From positions 1 through 37,657 of the forward strand of contig CAMVKM010000005.1 in NCBI GenBank assembly GCA_947168085.1: a stretch of DNA of 37,657 bases. The letters are read 5' to 3'. A model generated the notes under the pieces. The model was not told the origin of the DNA and made no database searches. It was given only the letters and a program-made list of their open reading frames with translations. A program made the translations under genes and the position numbers. Source of the stretch: an uncultured Clostridia bacterium (GTDB lineage: Bacteria > Bacillota > Clostridia > Christensenellales > UBA1242). Shown piece by piece: positions 17,961-27,375 of this stretch (within the stretch, counting starts at the first letter, position 1; each line of letters begins with the position of its first letter).

Positions 17961-18366
17961 TTTCTTCTCCCAAAAATCCCACCAGCTGCGTTCCTTTTGG
18001 CACAAACACAAAAAGTCCATTTTCAAGATGTTTCATTTTTGCGTCCAAGGCTGTTTTTGCTCCAACCAAAAAATCAAGGCATCTAACAAGCAAATTGTCG
18101 TCAAGATTAGACACATCAACCAAAACAGGTTGGTTGCTTGCCAAAAATTTTGCAATTTTTGTAACTTCGTTTGTTGTTTTTGGGCAAAACAATGCCATTT
18201 TGCTGGAACAAGTTTCAAAAGTGGGTGATTTTTGAATTTCTTTTGTGGAGACAAAGTTTGCTAATGGCTTTTTTGGTGATAAAAAGCGTTTTGAATTTTG
18301 TTTTTTTGTTTCATCTTTTATTTCGTAAACACCAAAACCCGCCAAAATGTAGTCTAAAAAACTCAT
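17953..18366 (-). CDS. sepF: SepF-like cell division protein
   Basis: N-terminal amphipathic MSFLDYILAGFGVYE; C-terminal ALFCPKTTNEVTKIAKFLASNQPVLVDVSNL...RCLDFLVGAKTAL. Confidence 0.85.
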   Translation of the reverse strand: MSFLDYILAGFGVYEIKDETKKQNSKRFLSPKKPLANFVSTKEIQKSPTFETCSSKMALFCPKTTNEVTKIAKFLASNQPVLVDVSNLDDNLLVRCLDFLVGAKTALDAKMKHLENGLFVFVPKGTQLVGFLGEEND

Positions 18367-18550
18367 TTTTTGGCCTCCATGCTTTATTATATCAAAAAAA
18401 TTAAAATTTTGCAAAGCTATTTTGCAACTAAAAAAACTTTTTTTGGCTATTTTTGGTTTTTTGGTAAGATTTTTGGGGTAAACGTTTAATTAGAATATTT
18501 AACAAAAAGTCCTTTTTTGTGGGATTTTACAAAAATTTGTCAAAAACATC

Positions 18551-18579
18551 TTGCAAAAAATTTTGGGTTGTGCTATAAT
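18551..18579 (+). promoter_or_regulatory. promoter of 18625 gene
   Basis: TTGCAA (18551-18556), 17 bp, TATAAT (18574-18579). Confidence 0.75.
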
Positions 18580-18624
18580 AAACTCAGCAAGGAAAGAATT
18601 ACGACTAAAATTTTGGAGGAAAAC

Positions 18625-19485
18625 ATGGAAAACAAATTAAATCCTTTGCAAATTTTTCAAAGTGCGGGCATTGCCGATTCTTTTTTGCCCGTTGATTTTG
18701 GAATGAAAGATGTTTTGTTTTGGCGTGTTCCAGAACTTTTGGAAAAAAATGCTGAAAACAAACGAGCAAAAGAAGTTACCCCAGGTCCACAAGGAAAAGA
18801 ACATGAATTTTATCAAAAACGTCGTGACGCATTTAAAGCTTACACAAAACAAAACATGTTAAGCTATGTTGGCGACAAAATGAAACTAGACCCAGATCAT
18901 CGCGATTTGTATTTCAAAGTTTTCAAACTTATCGAAAATTCAAGTATGGGTCGCATTGGTGCTCATCTTGCAGGACTTTATTTGGATTGTTCAAAAGTGC
19001 CACAACTTTTTGAACTTCCAATTGAAGAACAAGAAAGAATTGTGGACAACAACTTGGTTTTGGCAAATGTTGCATGTATTTACGCTGGTTTTGCTGAAAA
19101 CTTTGATGAAGATGGTTGTGAACAAGCAAAAAAACTTTTTGAAGAAACAAAGAATTTAATAGCTAATCCAAAAATTCATTTAAAGCCTTTGTTTTTGATT
19201 GGTATTGGTAAAAAAGATGAAAATGGCTACACACGCATTGTTGAAGAACTTCGTTATGCTGAAGATGATAAAAACTTGGTTCTTGAACCAAATGAAACAA
19301 AGTTCACTCTTCAAGCAGACCTTGTAAATCAATTTAATGCCATAGCAAACAAAAAAGAAACAAGTCTTAATTCAAACAGTCTTGGAAGCATGCTTTGGAT
19401 GCAAAGAATTGTTGTTAAAAATGCCGAAAGTAAACAACGTCAACAAAAAACAAAGAAACAACAAGTGAAAGCACTTGGAGAGTAA
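18625..19485 (+). CDS. hypothetical protein
   Basis: 286 aa from ATG at 18625 after GGAGG; own promoter and terminator; no recognised family. Confidence 0.8.
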   Translation: MENKLNPLQIFQSAGIADSFLPVDFGMKDVLFWRVPELLEKNAENKRAKEVTPGPQGKEHEFYQKRRDAFKAYTKQNMLSYVGDKMKLDPDHRDLYFKVFKLIENSSMGRIGAHLAGLYLDCSKVPQLFELPIEEQERIVDNNLVLANVACIYAGFAENFDEDGCEQAKKLFEETKNLIANPKIHLKPLFLIGIGKKDENGYTRIVEELRYAEDDKNLVLEPNETKFTLQADLVNQFNAIANKKETSLNSNSLGSMLWMQRIVVKNAESKQRQQKTKKQQVKALGE

Positions 19486-19512
19486 AAAACACCGATTTTG
19501 TCGGTGTTTTTT
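19484..19512. terminator. bidirectional terminator
   Basis: AAAAAACACCGA-TTTTG-TCGGTGTTTTTT, 12-bp stem between convergent genes. Confidence 0.9.
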
Positions 19513-19514
19513 TC

Positions 19515-20180
19515 TTAGTCAATTTGCCAGTCGATTGGCTCTTGGCCATGTTCTGCTAAAAATTTGTTTGCTTTTGAAAAATGTTTGCAACCAAAAAAAC
19601 CATTGTAGGCTGAAAGTGGACTTGGGTGCGGAGCAGTGAGAACAAGGTGTTTTTGATTTTTTCCGACGTCTCCACTTTCTTTACCATTTCTGCTCCAAAG
19701 TATAAAAACAAGTGGTGTTTGTCTTTCGTTTAATTTTTCAATGATTTTTGCTGTAATTTGTTCCCAACCTTTTCCTTTGTGTGAGTTGGCTTTTCCTTTT
19801 TCAACAGTCAAAACCGAGTTTAAAAGCAAAACACCTTGGTTTGCCCATTTTGTTAAATCGCCATGCTTTGGAATTGGCAAACCTAAGTCACTGTTAATTT
19901 CTTTAAAAATGTTTACAAGACTTGGTGGAATTTCTGTTTCTTTTGGAACAGAAAAACTAAGCCCCATCGCTTGATGAGGTTGATGATAAGGGTCTTGACC
20001 AATGATAACAACTTTAACCTTTTCAAACGGAACATGATTTAATGCGTTAAAAACATGGTCTTGTGTTGGGTAAATTGTTTTTGTGTTATATTCAATTTGC
20101 AAAAATTTTTCCAAATTTTTGTAATTTTTTGTTTCAAATTCTGGTTTTAAAATTTCATACCAATTTTTTGCTATTTTCAT
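19515..20180 (-). CDS. ung: uracil-DNA glycosylase
   Basis: VVIIGQDPYHQPHQAMGLSFSV, LLLNSVLTV, APHPSPLSAYNGFFGCKHFSKAN. Confidence 0.97.
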   Translation of the reverse strand: MKIAKNWYEILKPEFETKNYKNLEKFLQIEYNTKTIYPTQDHVFNALNHVPFEKVKVVIIGQDPYHQPHQAMGLSFSVPKETEIPPSLVNIFKEINSDLGLPIPKHGDLTKWANQGVLLLNSVLTVEKGKANSHKGKGWEQITAKIIEKLNERQTPLVFILWSRNGKESGDVGKNQKHLVLTAPHPSPLSAYNGFFGCKHFSKANKFLAEHGQEPIDWQID

Positions 20181-20182
20181 AA

Positions 20183-20449
20183 TTAAAAACTTCTTTCTGA
20201 GTAATCTGTGTGACCCATGATTTTTTGTCCATGGCCACAGGCATTTCCTTTTTTTCTTGCTGATTTGTGTTGTTTTGCTTTTGATTCACAAATGCTTGCC
20301 ATATTGTGGTCTTTTCTTGTTTTAAATTTTACGCAATCTAAAATAGCAATTTGTTTTCCAACGCTTTGGCTGTTTGTTTTATTGTAAGATTTTTGATAAT
20401 TTTTTAGTTGAGCATCAATGTTATTTAGATATTTTCTACTTCCAGACAT
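20183..20449 (-). CDS. small basic hypothetical protein
   Basis: 88 aa with TTGGAG RBS; directly upstream of ung. Confidence 0.6.
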   Translation of the reverse strand: MSGSRKYLNNIDAQLKNYQKSYNKTNSQSVGKQIAILDCVKFKTRKDHNMASICESKAKQHKSARKKGNACGHGQKIMGHTDYSERSF

Positions 20450-20549
20450 AACTTTTCTCCAAGGTTCTCTACTTAATATGTTAAAATTATAATTTAATTT
20501 AACATGTTTGTCAAGACAAAACCAACAATTGATGTGAAGTATTTTTTAA

Positions 20550-20705
20550 TTTGCTGTTGAAATTTGCATGCTTGAAAATGGTGAAATTATTGCAAAAGGC
20601 ACGCACAATGAACTTATGAAAACATGCAAACCTTATCAAAAACTTTACCATGTAGAACAAAAAGCGTCAAAAATCGAGCAAGAAAAAGAAAAAAATTTAA
20701 TGTAA
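20550..20705 (+). pseudogene. C-terminal remnant of an ABC exporter ATPase
   Basis: Open frame FAVEICMLENGEIIAKGTHNELMKTCKPYQKLYHVEQKASKIEQEKEKNLM*, matching the post-H-loop C-terminus of ABC exporters; no Walker A, signature or Walker B upstream. Confidence 0.75.
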
Positions 20706-20728
20706 AAAACGCCAAAACGGCGTTTTTT
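20704..20728 (+). terminator. Rho-independent terminator after ABC remnant
   Basis: AAAAAACGCC-AAAAC-GGCGTTTTTT. Confidence 0.85.
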
Positions 20729-20796
20729 TATGTTTTTTGGTTGCTTTTTTAAATTTTTTATTATAAAATAAAAACAAACAAAAAAAGGAGATTTTT

Positions 20797-22845
20797 ATGA
20801 AAGCAAAATTTAATCCACTTTTCACACCATGGAAAATTGGAAATTGTGAAATCAAAAACAGAATTGTTTTGTGCCCAATGGGGGGAACATCACTTTTTGG
20901 TTGGATGGAAAAACACAAATTTGACAAAGATGCTGCCGACTTTTTTCGTGAAGTTGCAAACAATGATGTTGGGCTTATTATTCCAGGCATTGCACCAATC
21001 AGAAACATGATGGGTGGGCAGTGGCTTTACAAAGCAAAAGGAGCATTTAAAAACCTAAAAGTTTTTATGAACGAAATTCACCAAACAGGTGCAAAACTTT
21101 TTGTGCAGCTAACAGCTGGTTTTGGGCGTTCTTTTTCAATTCCAAACTCTTTGGTGCCAATTATTAAAAACAAATTTTTAAAAGGCATTTTAAAACCAAT
21201 CATTGACCTTGACAGGCTTTGTGCCAGCCCAAGCAAAATGCCATCTCGTTGGCTTGAAGGCTATGAATGCCGAGAAGTTACAAAAAAAGAAATTGAAGAA
21301 ATGGTGGATGCTTTTGCTAAAACTGCAAAAATGTGTAAAGAAGCAGGGGTTGATGGTGTTGAAATTCACGCCGTTCATGAAGGCTACTTGTTAGACCAAT
21401 TTACTCTTGCCTACACAAACAAGCGCAATGATGAGTATGGTGGAACTTTTGAAAATCGTTATCGCTTTGCCACCGACATTGTAAAGGCAATCAAAAAAGA
21501 GTGTGGCGACTATCCGGTGTCATTAAGATACTCTGTTGTTAGCAAAACAAAAGATTTTTGTGAGGGTGCGGTTCCTGGTGAAAAATTTAAAGAAATTGGC
21601 CGTGACATGAAAGAAAGTGAAAAAGCGGCAAAATATTTAGAACAAGCAGGCTATGACATGCTTAACTGCGACAACGGCACCTATGATGCCTGGTATTGGG
21701 CTCATCCACCTGCATATATGCCACAAAACTGTAACTTAGAAGATGTTTCTCACATCAAACAATTTGTTAAAATCCCAGTTGTTTGTGCTGGACGCATGGA
21801 ACCAGAAACAGCAGCAAAAGCAATTAAAGCAAAACAAATTGATGCAATGGGTGTTGCAAGACAATTTTTGACTGACAGTGCTTGGATTACAAAACTAAAA
21901 GAAGACAGACCAGAAGACATTTTGCCATGCATTTGTTGCCACAATGGTTGTTTTCCAATGTCTCACCACAAGGGCGTTGCCTGTGACGCACCAATGAACG
22001 ATTCAAAACACATGGCACGATGCGCTCTTAATCCAACAGTTATGGATGGTGGAAAATTTGATTTAAAACCATCAAAACAAAGCAAAAAAGTGGCTGTTGT
22101 TGGTGGTGGAGTTGGTGGAATGGAAGTTGCAAGAGTTGCAAGACTTCGTGGTCACCGCGTTGTTATTTTTGAAAAGACAAAAGGTTTGGGTGGAGTGTTT
22201 GTTCCAGCATCTGCCCCAAGTTTTAAAGAACAAGACAAAAAACTTTTAAAATGGTATGAAAAACAAATTAAAGATCTTGACATTGAAGTTAGGTTTGAAA
22301 CAGAGATAAAAGACCTTACACAACTTGCAGGATTTGACGAAATTGTGGTTGCAACAGGAGCCACAGCAAAAAAACTAAAACTTGCGGGTGCGGAAAGATG
22401 TTTGGATGCAGTTGATTACTTAAATGGAGCAGAAGTTGGTGAAAAAGTTGTTGTTGTTGGGGGCGGACTTACTGGTTGTGAAATTGCCTATGATTTGTTT
22501 TTAAAAGGCAAAAAACCAGTTATTGTTGAAGCGCTTAACGACCTTATGACAACCAGTGGTTTGTGTTTGGCAAATTCATCATATCTTCGTGATTATTTTA
22601 AAGCAAACAAAATTCCAGTTTATTTAGAAACAAAACTTTCAGAAATCAGACCAAAAAGCGTTGTGCTTTCAACCGAAAGCCAAACTTTTGAAGTTAAAGC
22701 AGACAGCATAATTTTGGCAATTGGCTACAAGCCAAATCCAATTTTTAAAGCCTCAAAACATGTTCACATTGTTGGTGATGCTTTAAAGGTTGGCAACCTT
22801 AGAACAGTTGTTTGGCGTGCGTGGGAAATTGCTGAAAAAATTTAA
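20797..22845 (+). CDS. NADH:flavin oxidoreductase / 2-enoate reductase-like (OYE + Fe-S + FAD/NAD domains)
   Basis: N-terminal OYE TIM barrel (FNPLFTPWKIGNCEIKNRIVLCPM, DGVEIHAVHEGYLLDQF..NKRNDEYGG); Fe-S Cys cluster CICCHNGCF; Rossmann motifs KVAVVGGGVGGMEVARVA and KVVVVGGGLTGCEIA. Confidence 0.9.
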   Translation: MKAKFNPLFTPWKIGNCEIKNRIVLCPMGGTSLFGWMEKHKFDKDAADFFREVANNDVGLIIPGIAPIRNMMGGQWLYKAKGAFKNLKVFMNEIHQTGAKLFVQLTAGFGRSFSIPNSLVPIIKNKFLKGILKPIIDLDRLCASPSKMPSRWLEGYECREVTKKEIEEMVDAFAKTAKMCKEAGVDGVEIHAVHEGYLLDQFTLAYTNKRNDEYGGTFENRYRFATDIVKAIKKECGDYPVSLRYSVVSKTKDFCEGAVPGEKFKEIGRDMKESEKAAKYLEQAGYDMLNCDNGTYDAWYWAHPPAYMPQNCNLEDVSHIKQFVKIPVVCAGRMEPETAAKAIKAKQIDAMGVARQFLTDSAWITKLKEDRPEDILPCICCHNGCFPMSHHKGVACDAPMNDSKHMARCALNPTVMDGGKFDLKPSKQSKKVAVVGGGVGGMEVARVARLRGHRVVIFEKTKGLGGVFVPASAPSFKEQDKKLLKWYEKQIKDLDIEVRFETEIKDLTQLAGFDEIVVATGATAKKLKLAGAERCLDAVDYLNGAEVGEKVVVVGGGLTGCEIAYDLFLKGKKPVIVEALNDLMTTSGLCLANSSYLRDYFKANKIPVYLETKLSEIRPKSVVLSTESQTFEVKADSIILAIGYKPNPIFKASKHVHIVGDALKVGNLRTVVWRAWEIAEKI

Positions 22846-22848
22846 TGC

Positions 22849-22880
22849 AAAAAAATTGCAGTTTTTTCTGCAATTTTTTT
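22849..22880 (+). terminator. Rho-independent terminator
   Basis: AAAAAAATTGCAG-TTTTTT-CTGCAATTTTTTT. Confidence 0.9.
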
Positions 22881-22984
22881 GTTTTAAAAATGAAGGAAAA
22901 GAAAAAATTAATTAAAAAGCAAATTCATTAAAATTTTTGGTTTTTAAACTATGTTTAAAATTTTTGATGAAAGGCCTTTTTTGC

Positions 22985-23013
22985 TTGACACAAAAATTTT
23001 AATATGCTAAAAT
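22985..23013 (+). promoter_or_regulatory. promoter of V-type ATPase operon
   Basis: TTGACA (22985-22990), 17 bp, TGcTAAAAT (TAAAAT 23008-23013). Confidence 0.8.
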
Positions 23014-23036
23014 CAAAACAAAAAAATGGGGCAAAA

Positions 23037-23363
23037 ATGAAAACAAACACAAAAACTTTTTTTGATGAAGTGTTAAAAGCTGAAGCGATGGTTGAAACGG
23101 GAATTAAAAACGCCGAACAAAAAGCGCAAAAAATTTTGGCTGACACTGAAAATGAAATTGCAAGCATGAGAAGTAACACCATGCAAAAAATAAAATTGGA
23201 AACAGAAAAAGAAAACACCAAACTTTTGCAAAAAGAGCAAAAACTTGTTGATGAAATTTTGAAAGCCGCAAATGCTGAAGCAATAAAACTAAAAAAAGAT
23301 GCTTCAAAAAAGATTGAACAGGTTGCCTCAAATCTTGTTTTGGAGGTGATTTCATGTCTGTAA
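23037..23363 (+). CDS. V/A-type ATPase peripheral stalk subunit (G/H, NtpF-like)
   Basis: Charged coiled coil AEAMVETGIKNAEQKAQKILADTENEI, first gene of the V-ATPase operon; likely ATG at 23037. Confidence 0.8.
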   Translation: MKTNTKTFFDEVLKAEAMVETGIKNAEQKAQKILADTENEIASMRSNTMQKIKLETEKENTKLLQKEQKLVDEILKAANAEAIKLKKDASKKIEQVASNLVLEVISCL

Positions 23364-25369
23364 CAAAAATGTGCAAACTTCAAATTGTTGGTCTTGACAA
23401 ACAGCGTGACCAAATTTTGGACCAAATTTTTTTGTGTCACAATGCTCACATTGCAAAACAACAAAAACAAGAAAACACACAAAACTATGAAATTTTGCCC
23501 GAACAAGAAGAACTTGAAAACAATTTAAAAAACACTCAAAAAGCAATTTTGGCATTAGAAAAACTTCAGGACGAAAACAATCAAAACATTGAATGCACTT
23601 TTGAAGAATTTTTAAATCAAGAACAAACAATTGAAGGCACTTTAAAAGATGTTGAAAATGTTTGTGAAATTCTTGCAAAAATTTCTGAAAATTTTAATTT
23701 GATTTTAAAACACAAAGCGTCAATGTATGAACTTTTGCCAGAGCAACTAAAAAAAGCAATTAAATTAAACAAGTTAAAACCAAAAACACTTTCAAAGGTT
23801 GATGAGAAAACCAAAAATGTGCTTGGACAAATTTACAAACAAATTTTAAATTTAAAAATTGAAGAACAAACAGATGAGTTGGATTTTCAGGATGATGGAA
23901 AAAGTTTGTTCTTAAAACTTGAACTTAAAAATGAAGATTATGAAAATTTGTTAAACCAAGCAAGTGGACTTGAAAATTTGTTTGACATAACTCGTGATGA
24001 CAAACAAACGCAACTTGTTTTTAGTTTTAAAAAATATGTTCCAGAGTATTACAAAGACTATGACAAAAAAATTGAACTTTTAAAACAAAAAATCGATGAA
24101 TGTGAAGAGGCAAGCATCAATCTTCACAACAAATTGTTGGTGTTTTGTGAAAAACTTGATGCCATTAAAAGTGCAAGTGACTATCTTTCATACAAATTAG
24201 AAAAACAACAAGTTCAAGCATTTTTAACAAAAACTCAAAAAACATTTGCCCTTGTTTGTTATGTTCCAAAAAATGAAAAGCAGAGTTTTTGTGAAAAATT
24301 GGAAAACAAGTTTGAAGCACTTGTTATTGAAGAACAAAAGATTTTGCCAAAAGATGAACCACCAACACAAATAAAAACATCAAAGGTGGCAAAGCAAGCA
24401 GATTTTGTTGTTAATCAGTATTCTGTTCCAAAGTATAGTGATGTTGATCCAACATGGTCGGTTTTCTTGTTTTTTATGATTTTCTTTGGCTTTATCATTG
24501 CCGACGTTGGTTATGGACTTATTTTGTGTGCTTTAGGTTATGGGCTTGCTGTTAGCAAAAAATTAAGTGTTGGAGCAAAAAGACTTTGGAAACTCATTGG
24601 CACAGCAGGAATTTTTGCCGTTTTATGGGGGCTTTTGTTTGGCTCTGTGTTAGGGTTTTCGCATGAACAAATTGCATTTTTGCCAAATGGGCTAATGCCA
24701 AATCCACAAACCGACCCAATAAAACTTTTGCTAATTTGTTTGTTTATGGGTGTGCTTCAAATTGCTTATGGTTATCTTTTGCGTGGCATAAGATTTTTTA
24801 AACAAAAAGAAGTTTGTGCTGGAATTGTTAATGGTGTTGCGTGGGTTTTGTTTTTAATTGGAGCACTTATGGCATCATCAAACTTTTTGATTAACTTTTT
24901 TCACATTTCTGCAAGTGGTGGGTTTACAAAATTTTTAACAGCAATTCAGTTGCCAGGGCTCATAATTTTGCTTTGTGGATTGTTTGTTGGAGTTGTTTTT
25001 GCTGGAATTGGAACAAAAGGGTTTAAAAAATTCACAAAAAGTTTTTCGGCGCTTTATGGAATTATAAGTCTTTTTTCAGATATTTTAAGTTACGCAAGGC
25101 TTTTTGGTTTAATGCTTTCAGGAGCAATCATTGCTCAGCAATTTAATGCAATTGCGCTTTCAGTGATGAATGGTTTTTGGGGCTATGTGTTTGGCTTTTT
25201 GATTATGCTTGTTGGGCACAGTTTTAACATTGCCATGTCTACGCTTTCGGCTTATATTCATGATGTAAGACTTCAGTATGTTGAATTTTTTGGAAAGTTT
25301 TATGAAGGTGATGGAACACCATTTAGACCATTTGGGTCGAACTTAAATTATGTTACAATAAAAAATTAA
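23354..25369 (+). CDS. ntpI: V-type ATPase subunit I
   Basis: N-terminal coiled-coil domain, then FFMIFFGFIIADVGYGLIL..., GIISLFSDILSYARLFGLMLSGAIIAQQFN, LVGHSFNIAMSTLSAYIHDVRLQYVEFFGKFYEGDGTPFRPF. Confidence 0.95.
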   Translation: MSVTKMCKLQIVGLDKQRDQILDQIFLCHNAHIAKQQKQENTQNYEILPEQEELENNLKNTQKAILALEKLQDENNQNIECTFEEFLNQEQTIEGTLKDVENVCEILAKISENFNLILKHKASMYELLPEQLKKAIKLNKLKPKTLSKVDEKTKNVLGQIYKQILNLKIEEQTDELDFQDDGKSLFLKLELKNEDYENLLNQASGLENLFDITRDDKQTQLVFSFKKYVPEYYKDYDKKIELLKQKIDECEEASINLHNKLLVFCEKLDAIKSASDYLSYKLEKQQVQAFLTKTQKTFALVCYVPKNEKQSFCEKLENKFEALVIEEQKILPKDEPPTQIKTSKVAKQADFVVNQYSVPKYSDVDPTWSVFLFFMIFFGFIIADVGYGLILCALGYGLAVSKKLSVGAKRLWKLIGTAGIFAVLWGLLFGSVLGFSHEQIAFLPNGLMPNPQTDPIKLLLICLFMGVLQIAYGYLLRGIRFFKQKEVCAGIVNGVAWVLFLIGALMASSNFLINFFHISASGGFTKFLTAIQLPGLIILLCGLFVGVVFAGIGTKGFKKFTKSFSALYGIISLFSDILSYARLFGLMLSGAIIAQQFNAIALSVMNGFWGYVFGFLIMLVGHSFNIAMSTLSAYIHDVRLQYVEFFGKFYEGDGTPFRPFGSNLNYVTIKN

Positions 25370-25382
25370 GGAGAAAAATTTT

Positions 25383-25826
25383 ATGGGGTATGTAATAGCG
25401 ATTATTGGAATTGCACTTTGTGTGCTTTGTTGTGGAATTGGTTCTGCTGTTGGACTTTACATGACAGGTCAGGCAGGTGCTGGAGTTTTGGCTGAAGACT
25501 CAAAAAAGTTTAGCAAAGTTTTGGTGTTGGTGGTTTTGCCAGCAACAAACGGAATTTATGGCTTTGTTATGGCAATTTTGGCTCAAAATTATTTGGCAGG
25601 CATCACAACAATTGCTCAAGGGCTTAGTTTGCTTGGTGCACTTTTGCCACTTTCAATTGTTGGAATTTTTGGTGGAATTTATCAGGCAAAAAGCTGTGTT
25701 GCGTGCATAAATGCCGTTGCAAAAGATGAAGGCCTTTCTGGAAAACTTTTGCTTTTTCCGGCAATGATTGAAACTTACACAATTTTGGCTTTGGTTGTGT
25801 CAATTCTTCTTCTTGGGGTGCTTTAA
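25383..25826 (+). CDS. ntpK: V-type ATPase subunit K (rotor ring)
   Basis: Two-hairpin proteolipid, 147 aa; LPATNGIYGF, GGIYQAKSC, AMIETYTILALVVS. Confidence 0.95.
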   Translation: MGYVIAIIGIALCVLCCGIGSAVGLYMTGQAGAGVLAEDSKKFSKVLVLVVLPATNGIYGFVMAILAQNYLAGITTIAQGLSLLGALLPLSIVGIFGGIYQAKSCVACINAVAKDEGLSGKLLLFPAMIETYTILALVVSILLLGVL

Positions 25827-26389
25827 TGTCAAGGCAGCAAAAACTTGTTGATGCAATTTTGGAAGACGGCAGAAAAGAAGCGCAAAAACTTTTGAAAAAA
25901 GTTCAAAAACAAAGCCAACAACTTTTGGAAGAAAAACAACTTGAAGAACAAAAATTTTTTGATGAGCAAATGCAATTGCAAAAAAATGAAAACAACACAA
26001 AAATTGAAAATCAAAAATCTTCACAAAATCTTCAAAAAACAAAAATTTTGTTGGGTGTTAAAAATGAAGTTTTGCAAGAAGTTTTTGATTTGGCGCTAAA
26101 AAAACTTAAAAATCTTGATGCAAAACAAAGAAAAACATTTTTTGAAAAAGCCTTAAATTTTGCTGAAAGTGGCAACAGTGTTGTTGTTGCAAACGAAGAT
26201 GACAAAAAACTAATTCAAAAACTTGCAATTTTTAAATCAAAAAAATTAAAGTTCGAAAAAGATTTGGGTGCGTTTTCTGGTGGAATCATAATTGTTTCAA
26301 AAACAAAAGAAATTGATTTTTCGTTTGAAAGTTTGCTTTTGCAAAAGTTTGAAACACAAAAGTTTAACATTGCAGAACAATTGTTTTAG
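25826..26389 (+). CDS. ntpE: V-type ATPase subunit E
   Basis: N-terminal coiled coil and position between K and C. Confidence 0.85.
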   Translation: MSRQQKLVDAILEDGRKEAQKLLKKVQKQSQQLLEEKQLEEQKFFDEQMQLQKNENNTKIENQKSSQNLQKTKILLGVKNEVLQEVFDLALKKLKNLDAKQRKTFFEKALNFAESGNSVVVANEDDKKLIQKLAIFKSKKLKFEKDLGAFSGGIIIVSKTKEIDFSFESLLLQKFETQKFNIAEQLF

Positions 26390-26397
26390 GGTGGTTT

Positions 26398-27375
26398 ATG
26401 GCAAACAACATTTATTATAATTCAAGAGCAAAAGCATTGGAAGCCAAACTTTTAAGTTTTGAAACATTAACCAGTTTGGCAAATTGCAAAACAGTTTTGC
26501 AGGTTTCAAAAATTTTGAATGACAACAATTTTTTAAAAGGCTTTGAAGCAAAAACATTTTCAGATTTTTTAGGGTTTGTTTTAAGAGAACAAGAAGATTT
26601 TTTAAAATTTTTGAAAAAAGAAATGCTGGATGAAGACATTTCAAGATTTTTTTGCCTAAAGTTTGATTATTTTAATTTGGAATGTTTGTTTTTAGAAAAA
26701 AAACTTGCAAAGCCATTTGATCTTTTGCCTGAAGGTATGATTTTGATTTCAACATTAAAAGATGCTGTTGAAAACAAAGACAAGCAAAAACTTTTGCCGG
26801 CAGAAATGCAACAAGCACTTTTGTTTTGTGAAAATTTGTTTAAAACGCAAAAGGAAACAGGCTTTTTGATTGACACAACCTTTAAAAAAGCATTATACAA
26901 ACAAATGCTTCAAGCAAGCAAGGCAGACAGAGCGCTTTTTGATTGTTTTAATGCATTTTTAGACCTAAAAAACATTGAACTTTGTTTTTGCTTTAGAAAC
27001 ACAAAGTTATTTCAAGAAGCACGTCTTTTGGGTGGAACACTGAAAGATGATTTTTTTGAAATGCTTTGCCAAAAACCTTTTGATGTGATTTTGCAAAATA
27101 CAAAAAATTCATCTTATGCTGTTGCCATAAAATTAATTGTTGAAGCAACAGAGCAAAACAAACCGTTTTTAAAATTTGAATTTTTGCTTGATTGTTTTGG
27201 ACAGGCATTTTTTGATGAGTTTAAGTTTAACTCTAGCAAAAATTATGCCTACATTAGATATTGCTTTTTAAGGCAAAATGAAATAGCAAACTTAAAAACC
27301 ATTTTTGAGGGTTTGGAAGCGAAAAGAAGTCACAAAAAAATTTGTGAAGAACTAAGGGGGATTTATGCAAAGTGA
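26398..27375 (+). CDS. ntpC: V-type ATPase subunit C
   Basis: YYNSRAKALEAKLLSFETL...; C-terminal YIRYCFLRQNEIANLKTIFEGLEA; operon position. Confidence 0.9.
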   Translation: MANNIYYNSRAKALEAKLLSFETLTSLANCKTVLQVSKILNDNNFLKGFEAKTFSDFLGFVLREQEDFLKFLKKEMLDEDISRFFCLKFDYFNLECLFLEKKLAKPFDLLPEGMILISTLKDAVENKDKQKLLPAEMQQALLFCENLFKTQKETGFLIDTTFKKALYKQMLQASKADRALFDCFNAFLDLKNIELCFCFRNTKLFQEARLLGGTLKDDFFEMLCQKPFDVILQNTKNSSYAVAIKLIVEATEQNKPFLKFEFLLDCFGQAFFDEFKFNSSKNYAYIRYCFLRQNEIANLKTIFEGLEAKRSHKKICEELRGIYAK

